This document shows positions 20,539-29,651 of a stretch of 64,000 nt of DNA, one piece after another (positions within the stretch are counted from its first letter, which is position 1; each line of letters begins with the position of its first letter). Source of the stretch: Thermomonas sp. S9 (lineage in GTDB: Bacteria; Pseudomonadota; Gammaproteobacteria; Xanthomonadales; Xanthomonadaceae); the NCBI RefSeq assembly GCF_024704365.1, contig NZ_JAJDFY010000001.1, forward strand, positions 186,001-250,000, given 5' to 3'. The notes below the pieces were generated by a model. The model ran no database searches, was not told the origin of the DNA, and saw nothing but the letters and a program-made list of their open reading frames with translations. The translations under genes and the position numbers were made by a program.

Positions 20539-21274
20539 TCAACTCCCACGCAACAGCGGCGCAAGCTGGCGCAGGCCGGCTGCGGTCGCCGGTCCGACCA
20601 GCGCAAACGCGGTTCCGCCTTCGACCCAGTACTGCGCCAACAGGCGCCCGTCCCGGCGCTCCCCGGCGCGGTGAAGCGCGGCGTGCGCGGCCGCAGGTAG
20701 ATGGCGATGGGGGTTCCCGCAGCGTCCCGATACAACAGCATGGCCGCTGGCCCCTCCGGGGTGGACAACAAACGCCCCCCGCCAGCGCATAGCCCTGGGA
20801 CGTCAGTTCGGGGATGACGCCAGCACCGCCGAAATGGGTGCGCAGCCAGGCCTGCAAGGCCGCGCGGCTGCCGCCATCGAATGCGACCGGTGCATCCTCT
20901 GTCGCGAACACACGGTAGGCCGCGACCGCGTCCGCCATCGGAGGCGCCAGTGCCATGTCATGCCGGGCGTGCAGCTGCCAGCCGCCCAGGAGGCCCAGTC
21001 CAAGCGCCGCCACCAACCCCGCCGCGATGCCGGCGCGGGCACGGCGGCGTTCGGCCAATCGCCGTCGCACTGCCTGCACCCGCAGCTGCGGTGCGTCGGG
21101 CAAGCGGCCGGCAAAGCCCGCTCGGAGGGCGGCCGCATCCCGACGCCACGCAGCGATGCGCGCCATCTCCTGCGGATGGGACCGCAACCAGGCCTCGACC
21201 GCGGCCTGCCGCGCAGCCGGCAATTGGCCATCCAGCCAGGCATGCAAGTCGTGCTCGTGGATGTCATCGTTCAT
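20539..21274 (-). CDS. anti-sigma factor (frameshifts at 20775-20780 and 20661-20664)
   Basis: This protein of about 245 residues would hold the ECF sigma factor at the membrane. The N-terminal cytoplasmic part begins MNDDIHEHDLHAWLDGQLPA, typical of anti-sigma domains. One membrane helix (AGIAAGLVAALGLGLLGGW) follows at about residues 82-100, then a periplasmic part. Two breaks each look like one base missing from a C run on the plus strand. With both repaired the C-terminal half reads GGRLLSTPEGPAAMLLYRDA, then PRFTAPGERRDGRLLAQYW and VGPATAAGLRQLAPLL, which is continuous and plausible. Its start codon overlaps the sigma gene stop as ATGA, so translation is coupled. The function comes from position and domain layout. 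Confidence 0.87.
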
Positions 21275-21795
21275 AACACGCTTCTCAGATTGCGCCCTGC
21301 TGCAGGTGGTTCCTCCGCGAAGGCGCGCAAGCGCGCGCGGGCGCGCGCCAGGCGCGACATCACGGTGCCAACGGGAATGCCGAGCGCCGCAGCGGCCTCG
21401 CGGTAGCCAACCCCCTCCACCACGACCAGCACCAGCACCGCCCGCTGCTCCGCCGGCAAGCGGGAAAACGCCGCCAACTGCTCGCGCCCGGCATGCACCT
21501 GCTCAGGGGATGGCACGTGATCGTCGTCCGCGCCGCCACCCGCCGCGAACAGCTGGCGCCATCGGCTCCAGCGCGCCTGCCGTCGGCATTCGTCCAGGAA
21601 CCGCCGATACAGGATCGCGAACAACCACGGCTGCAGCGCCTGCGCGCGGCGGCCGCGCCAACCCGCCAGCGCACGCTCCAAGGTCGCCTGCACGAGATCG
21701 TCGGCATCCGCCGCATCCTTGCACAAGGCGCGCGCGAACCGCCGCAGCGACGGCAATGCCTCCTCCAACGCCCGCGCCTGTTCTTCTGCATCCAT
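21271..21795 (-). CDS. ECF-type RNA polymerase sigma factor
   Basis: This 174-residue protein has only regions 2 and 4, as expected for an extracytoplasmic-function sigma factor. Region 2 contains CKDAADADDLVQATLERALA and LFAILYRRFLDECRR; region 4 contains LPAEQRAVLVLVVVEGVGYR and AAAALGIPVGTVMSRLARAR. It is encoded upstream of, and coupled to, its anti-sigma factor, and divergent from a catalase-like/cytochrome b561 operon. The motif GGAATAA-N14-CGTY lies in front of both operons, indicating self-activation and control of the peroxidase arm. The inducing signal is unknown; oxidative or singlet-oxygen-type stress is the natural guess. Confidence 0.93.
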   Translation of the reverse strand: MDAEEQARALEEALPSLRRFARALCKDAADADDLVQATLERALAGWRGRRAQALQPWLFAILYRRFLDECRRQARWSRWRQLFAAGGGADDDHVPSPEQVHAGREQLAAFSRLPAEQRAVLVLVVVEGVGYREAAAALGIPVGTVMSRLARARARLRAFAEEPPAAGRNLRSVL

Positions 21796-21825
21796 CCCGC
21801 CGGACTCCGTGGGGTGTGGCTGTAA

Positions 21826-21850
21826 AACGTCCCGGCGCGGCGTTTATTCC
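21826..21850 (-). promoter_or_regulatory. candidate ECF promoter of the sigma/anti-sigma operon
   Basis: On the minus strand GGAATAA (21850-21844) is followed after 14 bases by CGTT (21829-21826), and the sigma ATG lies about 30 bases downstream. The same motif with the same spacing occurs on the plus strand in front of the catalase-like gene. An AAC -35 core with a CGTC-like -10 is the classical form of ECF promoters. Confidence 0.7.
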
Positions 21851-21908
21851 ATTGCCGAGGCCGATGCCGCAGCACGCCAGCCGCGCCCGTGGCCGTTGCG
21901 ATTCCGGT

Positions 21909-21933
21909 GGAATAACCGCCCTGCAGCGGCGTC
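21909..21933 (+). promoter_or_regulatory. candidate ECF promoter of the catalase-like/cytochrome b561 operon
   Basis: GGAATAA (21909-21915) is followed after 14 bases by CGTC (21930-21933), and the ATG lies 29 bases further on. Over 24 aligned bases, 18 are identical to the motif facing the other way at 21850-21826. This supports shared recognition by the adjacent sigma factor. Confidence 0.7.
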
Positions 21934-21962
21934 ACACCCATGTTCCATTCCGGGAAACCCGC

Positions 21963-23048
21963 ATGTCCAGCCTGCCCCCTCGTCTCCTCCGCGCCTTGCC
22001 ACTGCTTGCCATCGCCGCAATCCTCTTCTTCCTGGCCGGCGCGTTCGCCTGGACCGCCGGCTGGATTCCCGGCCAGCGGTTGACCGCGCAGCGTTTCACC
22101 GATGCCCTCGAAGCCGGCAACGGCGGCATCCATCCGGGATTCCGGCGGGCTCACGCGAAAGGCGTCTGCATCAGCGGACGTTTCGTGAGTAGCGGCGCCG
22201 GCGCGGCGTTGACCCGCGCCGGCATGCTGGCACCGGGTGCGGTGACCCCGGTGCTCGGCCGCCTTTCGATCGGCGGCGGCGATCCGCACGCCCCCGACGC
22301 CACCACCCGGGTGCGCAGCATGGGCCTGCTGCTGTCCTCCGCGAATGGCCAGCAATGGCGGATGGCGATGAACAACTTCCCATTCTTCGCGGTCTCCACT
22401 CCGGAAGCCTTCTACGAGCAGGCCCTGGCCAACCGCCCGGACCCGGCGACCGGCAAGCCAGATCCCGCCAAGCTCGCTGCACTGCTGCAGCGGCATCCGG
22501 AAATCGCCAAGTTTCAGCAATGGGCGAAGACGGCGCCGTGGCCGGACAGCTGGGGCAATACCCAGTTCAATGGCGTCAATGCCTTCCGATTCAGCGATGG
22601 CCGCGGCAAAAGCCATTTCGTGCGCTGGTCGATGCAGCCGCAACTCGCGTTTGCGCCGATGGAGGCGGCCCGCCGCGCCGAGGCCGAGCCCGACTACCTG
22701 GCCGATGACCTGCGCACACGCCTTGCGCGCGGTCCGTTGCGCTGGGACCTGGTCCTGACGGTGGCCGCCGACGGCGATCCAATCACCGACCCCTCGCAGC
22801 CCTGGCCCTCCGATCGCCAGCGCGTGGTGGCGGGCACGCTGGAGATAGACGCGATGCAACCGCAAGCCAGCGGCGCCTGCCGCGACGTGAACTTCGACCC
22901 GACCGTGCTGCCGGCAGGCATCGCACCCTCCGCCGATCCCGTGCTGGCGGCGCGCGCCTCGGTCTATGCGCAGTCGTACAACCGCCGCGAGCGTGAAATC
23001 GCGCTGGGACAGGCCCCGGATGCCACCGCCAAGGAGCGTGCACGATGA
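21963..23048 (+). CDS. catalase-like haem peroxidase (SrpA family), membrane-anchored or periplasmic
   Basis: This 361-residue protein has an N-terminal hydrophobic segment (LLAIAAILFFLAGAFAWTAG) and then a small catalase-fold domain. Recognisable catalase elements are RRAHAKGVCISGRF with the distal His, MGLLLSSANGQQWRMAMNNF, WGNTQFNGVNAFRFSDG and a C-terminal SVYAQSYNRRE that corresponds to the proximal Tyr region. It is much shorter than full catalases (about 480 or more residues), as in SrpA-like peroxidases. The downstream cytochrome b561 overlaps it by four bases (ATGA) and may pass electrons to it. Expression is probably driven by the divergent ECF sigma factor. Confidence 0.9.
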   Translation: MSSLPPRLLRALPLLAIAAILFFLAGAFAWTAGWIPGQRLTAQRFTDALEAGNGGIHPGFRRAHAKGVCISGRFVSSGAGAALTRAGMLAPGAVTPVLGRLSIGGGDPHAPDATTRVRSMGLLLSSANGQQWRMAMNNFPFFAVSTPEAFYEQALANRPDPATGKPDPAKLAALLQRHPEIAKFQQWAKTAPWPDSWGNTQFNGVNAFRFSDGRGKSHFVRWSMQPQLAFAPMEAARRAEAEPDYLADDLRTRLARGPLRWDLVLTVAADGDPITDPSQPWPSDRQRVVAGTLEIDAMQPQASGACRDVNFDPTVLPAGIAPSADPVLAARASVYAQSYNRREREIALGQAPDATAKERAR

Positions 23049-23595
23049 GCACCCAGACCCCGTTCAATCCGCTGGCGCGCCTGCTGCACTGGGGCATGGC
23101 CGCGATGCTGTTGGCGATGCTGTTCGTCGGTGTCGGCATGGTCGCCTCGATCGCCCAGCGCGAATGGTTGATCGCACTCCACCGCCCGCTCGGCATCGCG
23201 ATCCTCGTGCTCGTGCTGGTGCGCATCGGGAACCGGCTGCGCCATCCACCCCCGCCGCTGCCGGCGGACCTGCCGCGCTGGCAGGCGCACGCGGCGCACC
23301 TTTCGCATTGAGCTTGCTGTACGCGCTGATGCTGGCGCTACCGCTGCTGGGATGGGCGATGTTGTCCGCCGGCGGCTTCCCGGTGCAGATGACGCCGGCC
23401 TTGCAGCTGCCGCCGATCGCTCCGGTCGATCCGCTGCTGTATGCATGGCTGCGCTGGCTGCATGGCAGTCTCGCGTTCGCGCTGTTCGCCCTGGTGTTGC
23501 TGCATATCGCTGCGGCGCTGTACCACGCCTGGGTGCGTCGCGACGGCGTGTTTTCCGCCATGGCGGGCCGTGGCCGCTCGCCACGGGAAGAGTGA
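23045..23595 (+). CDS. cytochrome b561 (frameshift near 23308)
   Basis: This is a four-helix di-haem membrane cytochrome of about 183 residues. The first half contains FNPLARLLHWGMAAMLLAML and IALHRPLGIAILVLVLVRIG with haem-ligand histidines. The frame then stops at HAAHLSH. The next frame continues LSLLYALMLALPLLGWAML and WLHGSLAFALFALVLLHIAA with the remaining ligands. Adding one T at 23308-23309 restores a continuous protein. It overlaps the catalase-like gene as ATGA, so the two probably form an electron-delivery and peroxidase pair in the cytoplasmic membrane and periplasm. It converges with the response regulator gene, with seven bases between. Confidence 0.88.
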
Positions 23596-23602
23596 GCGCG
23601 CG

Positions 23603-24205
23603 CTACAGCCAGCCCTTCTGGCGCGCGAGGCGGTAGGCCTCGATGCGGTTGCCGACGCCGAGCTTGCCGATCGCCTCGGACAGGTAGTTGCGCTCGGTGC
23701 CGTGCGAGAGGTTCAGGCGCTGCGCGATCTCGCCCGCGGACAGGCCTTCGCCGGCCAGGCGCAGGGCCTGGCGCTCGCGTTCGCTGAGCGGATCGGCCTC
23801 GCCCCAGGTCTGAAGCGCCAGCTGCGGGTCGATCGCGCGGCCGCCGCGGTGGACGTTGCGCAGGGCCTGTGCCAGCTGCTCGGCCGGGGCGTCCTTCAGC
23901 AGGTAGCCGCGCACGCCGGCGTCCAGCGCGCGCCGGAGGTAGCCAGCGCGGGCGAAGGTGGTGATCACCACCACCTTCACCGGCAGTTCGTGGCGGGCGA
24001 TCCGCTGCGCCAGCTCCAGCCCGGTGAGGCCGGGCATTTCGATGTCGGTCAGCAGCAGGTCGGGGCGATGCCGCTGCAGCGCGCGCCAGGCCGTCTCGCC
24101 GTCGCCCACCGCGGCCACCACCTCGAGGTCGGATTCCATCCCCAGCAGCGCCGCCAGCGCGCTGCGCAGCATGGTCTGGTCTTCGGCGAGCAGGATCCGG
24201 ATCAT
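23603..24205 (-). CDS. NarL/LuxR-family response regulator (DesR-like)
   Basis: This 200-residue regulator has a receiver domain (MIRILLAEDQTMLRSALAAL, phospho-acceptor Asp in LLLTDIEMPGLTGLE, Lys in GYLLKDAPAEQL) and a C-terminal LuxR helix-turn-helix (PLSERERQALRLAGEGLSAG). ATG 24205 is the natural start of the receiver domain. It is the last gene of a four-gene minus-strand operon with its histidine kinase and an ABC-2 exporter. By analogy it probably regulates that exporter in response to membrane state or a drug. Confidence 0.92.
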   Translation of the reverse strand: MIRILLAEDQTMLRSALAALLGMESDLEVVAAVGDGETAWRALQRHRPDLLLTDIEMPGLTGLELAQRIARHELPVKVVVITTFARAGYLRRALDAGVRGYLLKDAPAEQLAQALRNVHRGGRAIDPQLALQTWGEADPLSERERQALRLAGEGLSAGEIAQRLNLSHGTERNYLSEAIGKLGVGNRIEAYRLARQKGWL

Positions 24206-24248
24206 CGCGCGGGCAGGCAACGGGAGGGCGCGGGAAGGGAGCCAGACC

Positions 24249-25478
24249 TTAGCAGGTCGGTGCGGCCGGCAGGGCTGGACTTTCCGCCAGCGGGATGCGG
24301 ATTTCCACGCAGGTGCCGGCCTGCGCGCTGCTGTCCAGCCGCAGGCGCCCGCCGAGCGCGCGCACGCGCTCGCGCATGCCGGACAGGCCGTTGCCGGGCA
24401 CCAGTTCGCCGCCGCGGCCGTCGTCGCGAATGCGCAGCAGCAGCTCGCCGGCCTCGCGCGTGAACAGCGCCTGCGCGCTGCGTGCGCGCGCATGCCGCTG
24501 GACGTTGGTGGCCGCCTCGCGCAGGCACATCGCCAGCGCGGTCTCGGCCGCGGCCGGCAGCGGTTGCGCGGAAAACGCCTCGTCCAGCTGGTAGTCGAAG
24601 GCGATGCCGTCGCTTTCCAGCAGCAGCTTGGCGGCGGCCAGCTCGGCGGCGATCCCGGCCGCGCGGATGCCGCTGACCGCGCCGCGCACCTGCGCCAGCG
24701 CCTCGCGCGCGACCTGGCTGACCGCGGCGATCTCCGCCTGCGCCGCCTGCGGGTCGCGCGCCAGCAGGCGGCCGGCGAGGTCGGACTTCAGCGCCACCAT
24801 CGACAGCGTGTGCCCGAGCAGGTCGTGCAGATCGCGCCCGATGCGCTCGCGTTCGGCCAGCGCCGCCAGCCGCCGCACTTCCTCGTGCGAGAGCTTGAGG
24901 GCGGCGTCGCGCTGGCGGTTCAGGCGCTCGACGAAGGTGATGATGCCGATGATCGCGGTCACCGCCGGCATCCACACCAGCGCCACCCACGGATAGCCGA
25001 TCAGGCGCGCATAGCCCATCAGCGCGAGGTTGCAGGCCAGCAGCCAGACCACGTAGCGGCGCAGCGTGCCGTTGCCGCGCGGCTGCAGCATCACGCAGCC
25101 GAACACGAAGTAGCTGAGCCCGGACGGATACCACGGCAGCAGTGCGAAGCACAGCAGCAGCATGCCCAGCGCGGCCAGGTGCGCGCGGCGCTCGCTGGCG
25201 CAGACACTGACCGTGTACAGCCACAGGAACAGCGGATACGACACCAGGGTCAGCAGCAGCCAGCGCCCGGTATAGCCGTACTCGCCGCCGGAAAAGGCCG
25301 GGGTGATGAACACCCACACCGACCACACCAGGTGGATGAAGCAGGTCCAGGCCGGGCGTTCCAGGCGCGCCTCGCGCGCGACCAGGGAATCCGGCGCCGG
25401 CGCGAAGTAGCGCGCCAGCCAGCCGCGCAGGCGTCGATCGAACCGATCGCCCATGCCGCTGCCAGTGTCTACGTCCAT
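24249..25478 (-). CDS. sensor histidine kinase (DesK/LiaS-like, HisKA_3)
   Basis: This 409-residue membrane kinase has about 5-6 hydrophobic segments in the first 200 residues, a dimerisation and phosphoacceptor helix with His in ERERIGRDLHDLLGHTLSMV, and a HATPase domain with CLREAATNVQRHARA and IRDDGRGG. The membrane part has no large periplasmic domain, so it probably senses the lipid bilayer or a partner transporter. ATG 25478 was chosen because upstream sequence in this frame is non-coding in character. It is 43 bases upstream of its regulator and 29 bases downstream of the permease gene. Confidence 0.92.
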   Translation of the reverse strand: MDVDTGSGMGDRFDRRLRGWLARYFAPAPDSLVAREARLERPAWTCFIHLVWSVWVFITPAFSGGEYGYTGRWLLLTLVSYPLFLWLYTVSVCASERRAHLAALGMLLLCFALLPWYPSGLSYFVFGCVMLQPRGNGTLRRYVVWLLACNLALMGYARLIGYPWVALVWMPAVTAIIGIITFVERLNRQRDAALKLSHEEVRRLAALAERERIGRDLHDLLGHTLSMVALKSDLAGRLLARDPQAAQAEIAAVSQVAREALAQVRGAVSGIRAAGIAAELAAAKLLLESDGIAFDYQLDEAFSAQPLPAAAETALAMCLREAATNVQRHARARSAQALFTREAGELLLRIRDDGRGGELVPGNGLSGMRERVRALGGRLRLDSSAQAGTCVEIRIPLAESPALPAAPTC

Positions 25479-25507
25479 CGCGTCCCTCCCGCGGGCCAGG
25501 CGCGATC

Positions 25508-26344
25508 CTACTGCAGGCCGCACTTCAGCCGCGCCGGCGCAGGCGGCGCGCCGCCGAGCCACAGCAGTCCGGCGGTGAACGCGGCCAGCACCAGCACGTG
25601 CGGCCAGCACGCGCCGGTGTCGAAGCCCACTGCCGACAGCGCCAGCGCGTTCAGGTGGTAGCTCGGCCACACCGGCGCCAGCTGGCGCAGCAGCGGCGGC
25701 ATCATCTGCAGCGGGAACCACAGGCCGGACAGGAACGCCATCGGCAGGTACACCATGTTCAGCAGCCCCGGCGCGCCCTGGCCCTTGAGCAGGGTGCCGA
25801 TGAACAGGCCGAGCGCACAGAACGGCAGCACGCCCAGCGCATCCACCAGCAGCAGGGTGGCCATCTGCATCGGCACCAGCGGCGCGTGCGCGATGCCCAC
25901 GGCCAGCACCAGCAGCAGCGCGCCCACCACCAGCGCCACCAGCACCGCCATCAGCATCTTGCCGAGCAGGTAGGCCCCGGGCGGCATCGGCAGCGCGCGC
26001 TTGAGGGTGAGCAGGCCGCCATCGCGCTCCAGCGCCAGCGACACCCCGAAGCCGAACAGCCCGGGCGCCATCACCCCGAAGGTGCTGTAGCTGCCCAGCA
26101 TGTAGCGCGTGGCCTCGCTGCTGCCGTGGTTCAGCACCACCGCGAACATCAGATAAAACACGTTCGGGAACAGGATCACCGGCAGCAGGAAGCCGGGGTT
26201 GCGCAGGTAGCGGACGATCTCGCTGCGCGCCTCTTGCACGTAGGCGCCCAGCAGTCGCGCGCGCGGCAGCGCCGGCAGCATGGCCACGGTGGTCGCTGCC
26301 GGACTGGACGCCGGCGTGGATGACGGGATCGATGCAAGGGTCAT
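25508..26344 (-). CDS. ABC-2 type transporter permease
   Basis: This 278-residue membrane protein has six hydrophobic segments and the ABC-2 family layout, with an N-terminal amphipathic stretch (EARSEIVRYLRNPGFLLP) and later GLFIGTLLKGQGAPGLLNMV and LPMAFLSGLWFPLQMMPPLL. It pairs with the ATPase gene directly upstream (ATGA overlap) to form an exporter, probably of a lipid, drug or peptide. The cognate two-component system lies downstream in the same operon. Confidence 0.9.
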   Translation of the reverse strand: MTLASIPSSTPASSPAATTVAMLPALPRARLLGAYVQEARSEIVRYLRNPGFLLPVILFPNVFYLMFAVVLNHGSSEATRYMLGSYSTFGVMAPGLFGFGVSLALERDGGLLTLKRALPMPPGAYLLGKMLMAVLVALVVGALLLVLAVGIAHAPLVPMQMATLLLVDALGVLPFCALGLFIGTLLKGQGAPGLLNMVYLPMAFLSGLWFPLQMMPPLLRQLAPVWPSYHLNALALSAVGFDTGACWPHVLVLAAFTAGLLWLGGAPPAPARLKCGLQ

Positions 26345-27273
26345 GCAGCCTCCGCGACCTGCCCGGCGCTGGCCGCGCCGGTGAGTTCGGTGAACGCCTC
26401 GGCCAGCCCGGCCGCGCGCACTTCCAGCCCTGACAGCGCCGGGTCGGCGGCCAGCAGTCGGCGCAGCAGCTGTTCGGGGACGTCGCTGGACAGGCACAGG
26501 CGCTCGCCGTCGCGCGCGGCCTCCGCCACCTCCGGCCACGCCGCCAGTTCCGCCAGCGGCAGCGTGGTCGCGCACCACACCCGCTTGCGCGCGATCCGCG
26601 CGCGCAGCGCCTGCACGCTGCCCTCGCTCAGCAGCCGCCCGTGCGCGAGCACGCACACGCGGTCGGCCAGGGCCTCCGCCTCCTCCAGGTAATGGGTGGT
26701 GAGCACCACCCCGCAGCCGTCCGCCACCAGCGCGCGGATCGCCGCCCACAGCGCCTGCCGCGCCTGGATGTCGAGGCCGACGGTGGGCTCGTCGAGGAAC
26801 AGCAGGCGCGGGTTGCCGCAGATCGCCAGCGCGAACTGCACGCGCCGCTGCTGGCCACCGGACAGCTTGCCGTAGGGCCGCGCCAGCAGGTCTTCGATGC
26901 CGGCCAGCGCGGCCACGTCGGCGATGCTGCGCGGCGCGGGATAATAGCTCGCGGTCAGCCGCAACAGCTCGCGCACCTTCAGGGTCGGCGGCAGCGCCGC
27001 TTCCTGCAGCATCACCCCGACGTGGCGGCGCGCGGCGATGTCCTGCGGATCGCGCCCGAACAGTTCGACGCTGCCGGCATCCGGGCGCGCCAGGCCCAGC
27101 AGCAGGCCGATCGCGGTGGTCTTGCCGGCGCCGTTCGGCCCCAGCAGCGCCAGCAGCTCGCCGCCGCGCAGCGCCAGGTCCAGGCCCTGCAGCGCAGGGA
27201 TCGCGCCATGCCGCTTGTGCGCAGCGCGCAGGCAGGCCAGCAGCGGCCGCGCATCCGTCCCATGTCCGTCCAT
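26341..27273 (-). CDS. ABC transporter ATP-binding protein
   Basis: This 310-residue ATPase energises the adjacent ABC-2 permease. Walker A is LLALLGPNGAGKTTAIGLLL, the signature is YGKLSGGQQRRVQFALAICG, Walker B is RLLFLDEPTVGLD and the H-loop is LTTHYLEEAEAL. The C-terminal domain is of the DrrA/NatA type. ATG 27273 gives the normal start; an in-frame start ten codons upstream is less likely. The start region faces the divergent MacA-like gene across 188 bases. Confidence 0.92.
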   Translation of the reverse strand: MDGHGTDARPLLACLRAAHKRHGAIPALQGLDLALRGGELLALLGPNGAGKTTAIGLLLGLARPDAGSVELFGRDPQDIAARRHVGVMLQEAALPPTLKVRELLRLTASYYPAPRSIADVAALAGIEDLLARPYGKLSGGQQRRVQFALAICGNPRLLFLDEPTVGLDIQARQALWAAIRALVADGCGVVLTTHYLEEAEALADRVCVLAHGRLLSEGSVQALRARIARKRVWCATTLPLAELAAWPEVAEAARDGERLCLSSDVPEQLLRRLLAADPALSGLEVRAAGLAEAFTELTGAASAGQVAEAA

Positions 27274-27461
27274 CGTAAGCCTCCGCGAAGATGGCGCCAG
27301 CATGCCGATGGCCCGCCCGTGCCTGCAGCCGCAGGCGTCAGGACATCCGGATGACAGCCATCACATGCTCGTCCGGAGCGCCCCGCGTAGGCTGTGTCAC
27401 GATGGCGATGCAGCGCGGGCCGCAGCCGGGCCCACCGTTCCGCCACCCACCGGATTCCGAC

Positions 27462-28718
27462 ATGCCTTCCAACGCCGACCTCCTCCATTCCCTGAAGATC
27501 GACCGCACCGCACCGCCACCGCCGCCATCGCGCAAGGGGCTGTGGATCGCGCTGGCGGTGGCCGGCGCGGCGGTGCTGGCCCTCGCCGCCGGGCTCGCCC
27601 TGCGCGGCGGCCGGCCGGTGAGTGTGCAGGTGGCCGAGGCGACCGCGATCGGCGGCGGCGCGGCGTCCGCCCCTTCGGTGCTGGACGCCAGCGGCTACGT
27701 GGTGGCGCGGCGGATGGCCACGGTCTCGGCCAAGGTCACCGGCCGGGTGCGCGAGGTGCTGATCGAGGAAGGGCAGAAGGTCAAAGAAGGGCAGGTGCTG
27801 GCCCGGCTGGATCCTGTCGATGCTGAAGCCCAGCGCGCCCTGTCGGCCTCGCAGCTGGCTGCCTCGGAAAGCCAGATCGCCAGTGTGCAGGCACAGCTGA
27901 CCCAGGCCGAAGCGGATGCTGCACGGCTGGCCACGCTGGTGCAGCAGTCGCTGGTCTCACGTGCGCAATACGAGCAGGCGCTGGCGCAGAGAGACACCCT
28001 GCGCGCCCAACTTGCCACCGCCCGGCGCAATGCACAGGTCGCCGCAGCATCGTTGCGGATCGCCGACAACGGCGTGGACAACACCGTGGTCCGTGCCCCG
28101 TTCGATGGGGTGATCATCGCCAAGGCGGCGCAGCCGGGCGAAATCGTTTCGCCGCTGTCGGCGGGTGGCGGCTTTACCCGCACCGGCATCGGCACCCTGG
28201 TGGATATGGAGTCACTGGAAGTCGAGGTCGAGGTCGGCGAGGCCTACATCGGCCGGGTCAAGCCGGGCATGCCGACCCAGACTGCGCTCAACGCCTATCC
28301 AGACTGGAAGATTCCCGGCAAAGTGATTGCCATCATTCCGGCCGCCGACCGCGGCAAGGCCACGGTGAAGGTGCGGGTCAGCCTGGACGCGCGAGGCGAC
28401 CCGCGCGTCGTCCCCGACATGGGCGCACGCGTCAGCTTCCTGGAGGAGGCTGACGCGCAGCGGCGCAATGAAACTGAAACCACGGGTGTGTTGGTGCCGG
28501 CTGCAGCGATCGTCCGGCGCGGCGATAAGGACGTGGCGTTCGTGGTGAGTGGTGGCAAGGTCGTTGAGCGTCCACTCGTGCTGGGTCGCACGCTGGGCGA
28601 TGACCGTCAGGTGTTGCGCGGGCTGAGCGCGGGTGAGCAGGTGGTGCTGGAGCCGCCGGAGACACTGGCGGATGGCATGCGCGTGACGCGAGCAGACGAC
28701 GACGAAGAACAGCAGTAA
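27462..28718 (+). CDS. periplasmic adaptor of an ABC/RND-type efflux system (MacA-like)
   Basis: This 418-residue membrane-fusion protein has one N-terminal membrane anchor (GLWIALAVAGAAVLALAAGL), a lipoyl/barrel-sandwich half (VSAKVTGRVREVLIEEGQKV), a long coiled-coil hairpin (about residues 125-195) and a beta-barrel domain (VVRAPFDGVIIAKAAQPGEI). It is followed by a MacB-like ATPase and two permeases on the same strand, so the four form one exporter. Codon usage changes inside this gene: before about base 27780 third positions are almost all G or C, and after it they relax. Confidence 0.9.
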   Translation: MPSNADLLHSLKIDRTAPPPPPSRKGLWIALAVAGAAVLALAAGLALRGGRPVSVQVAEATAIGGGAASAPSVLDASGYVVARRMATVSAKVTGRVREVLIEEGQKVKEGQVLARLDPVDAEAQRALSASQLAASESQIASVQAQLTQAEADAARLATLVQQSLVSRAQYEQALAQRDTLRAQLATARRNAQVAAASLRIADNGVDNTVVRAPFDGVIIAKAAQPGEIVSPLSAGGGFTRTGIGTLVDMESLEVEVEVGEAYIGRVKPGMPTQTALNAYPDWKIPGKVIAIIPAADRGKATVKVRVSLDARGDPRVVPDMGARVSFLEEADAQRRNETETTGVLVPAAAIVRRGDKDVAFVVSGGKVVERPLVLGRTLGDDRQVLRGLSAGEQVVLEPPETLADGMRVTRADDDEEQQ

Positions 28719-28787
28719 CCGCACGACCATCACGCCGGCAGACGCACCAGACGGTGCGCAGTGGCGGCCTTTCCAGGGAGTCGATCA

Positions 28788-29480
28788 ATGTCAGCACTCG
28801 TCCGTATCCGTAACCTGCACAAGACCTACCAGCGTGGCCCGGAACAGATCGATGTGCTCAAGGGTCTCAACCTCGATATCGACGCCGGGGAGTTCGTGGC
28901 ATTGATGGGCCCGTCGGGCTCCGGCAAGACCACGTTGCTCAATCTGATCGGCGGGCTGGATACGCCCAGCAGTGGTGAGATCGAAATCGCCGGGCAGCGG
29001 ATCGATCGTCTGTCGTCCAGCCAGTTGGCGCAGTGGCGCAGCCGCCACGTGGGCTTTGTGTTCCAGTTCTACAACCTGATGCCCACATTGACGGCACTCA
29101 AGAATGTCGAGCTGCCACTGCTGCTGACATCGTTGTCGGCGGCGCAGCGGCGTCGTAATGCCGAGATCGCGCTTGAACTGGTGGGGCTGAAGGATCGGGC
29201 CCGGCACCGCCCCAACGAGCTGTCCGGTGGCCAGCAGCAGCGCGTGGCGATCGCCCGCGCCATCGTGTCTGATCCCACCCTGCTGATCTGCGACGAGCCA
29301 ACCGGCGACCTCGACCGGCAATCGGCAGAGGACGTGCTGCAGCTGCTGCAGACGCTCAACCGCGAGCATGGCAAGACCATTGTGATGGTCACCCACGATC
29401 CCAAGGCCGCTGACCATGCCTCGCGCACGCTGCATCTGGACAAGGGCAGCTTGGTCGAACAGATCGAGCAGGCGGCCTAA
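28788..29480 (+). CDS. MacB/LolD-like ABC transporter ATP-binding protein
   Basis: This 230-residue ATPase has Walker A in [20 protein letters not shown], the signature in [20 protein letters not shown], and Walker B in [14 protein letters not shown]. The family (LolD, MacB, FtsE) powers permeases of the FtsX fold that act on periplasmic substrates. Two such permeases follow. ATG 28788 is preceded by a GGGAGT-type ribosome site. The gene stands 69 bases after the adaptor. Confidence 0.93.
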   Translation: MSALVRIRNLHKTYQRGPEQIDVLKGLNLDIDAGEFVALMGPSGSGKTTLLNLIGGLDTPSSGEIEIAGQRIDRLSSSQLAQWRSRHVGFVFQFYNLMPTLTALKNVELPLLLTSLSAAQRRRNAEIALELVGLKDRARHRPNELSGGQQQRVAIARAIVSDPTLLICDEPTGDLDRQSAEDVLQLLQTLNREHGKTIVMVTHDPKAADHASRTLHLDKGSLVEQIEQAA

Positions 29481-29528
29481 GGGCGTTTTGATTACGACAG
29501 ACGGGCTGCCGGCCAGGGAAGGTCGGCC

Positions 29529-29561
29529 TGCGAAACCACGCACGCACGCGATTGTTTCGCA
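29529..29561. promoter_or_regulatory. inverted repeat between ATPase and permease genes
   Basis: A perfect 8-base inverted repeat, TGCGAAAC and GTTTCGCA, with a 17-base loop lies in the 171-base gap between the ATPase and first permease genes. It may be an operator, a processing or attenuation hairpin, or a chance structure. No promoter hexamers were clear. Confidence 0.3.
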
Positions 29562-29651
29562 AACGTCGCGTCTGGACATGGGCCAGGCGCGCCGTGGTGG
29601 ACACGGCCAGGATGGAGGTGTTCAAGCCCTTCCCAACGCGAGGACACGACG

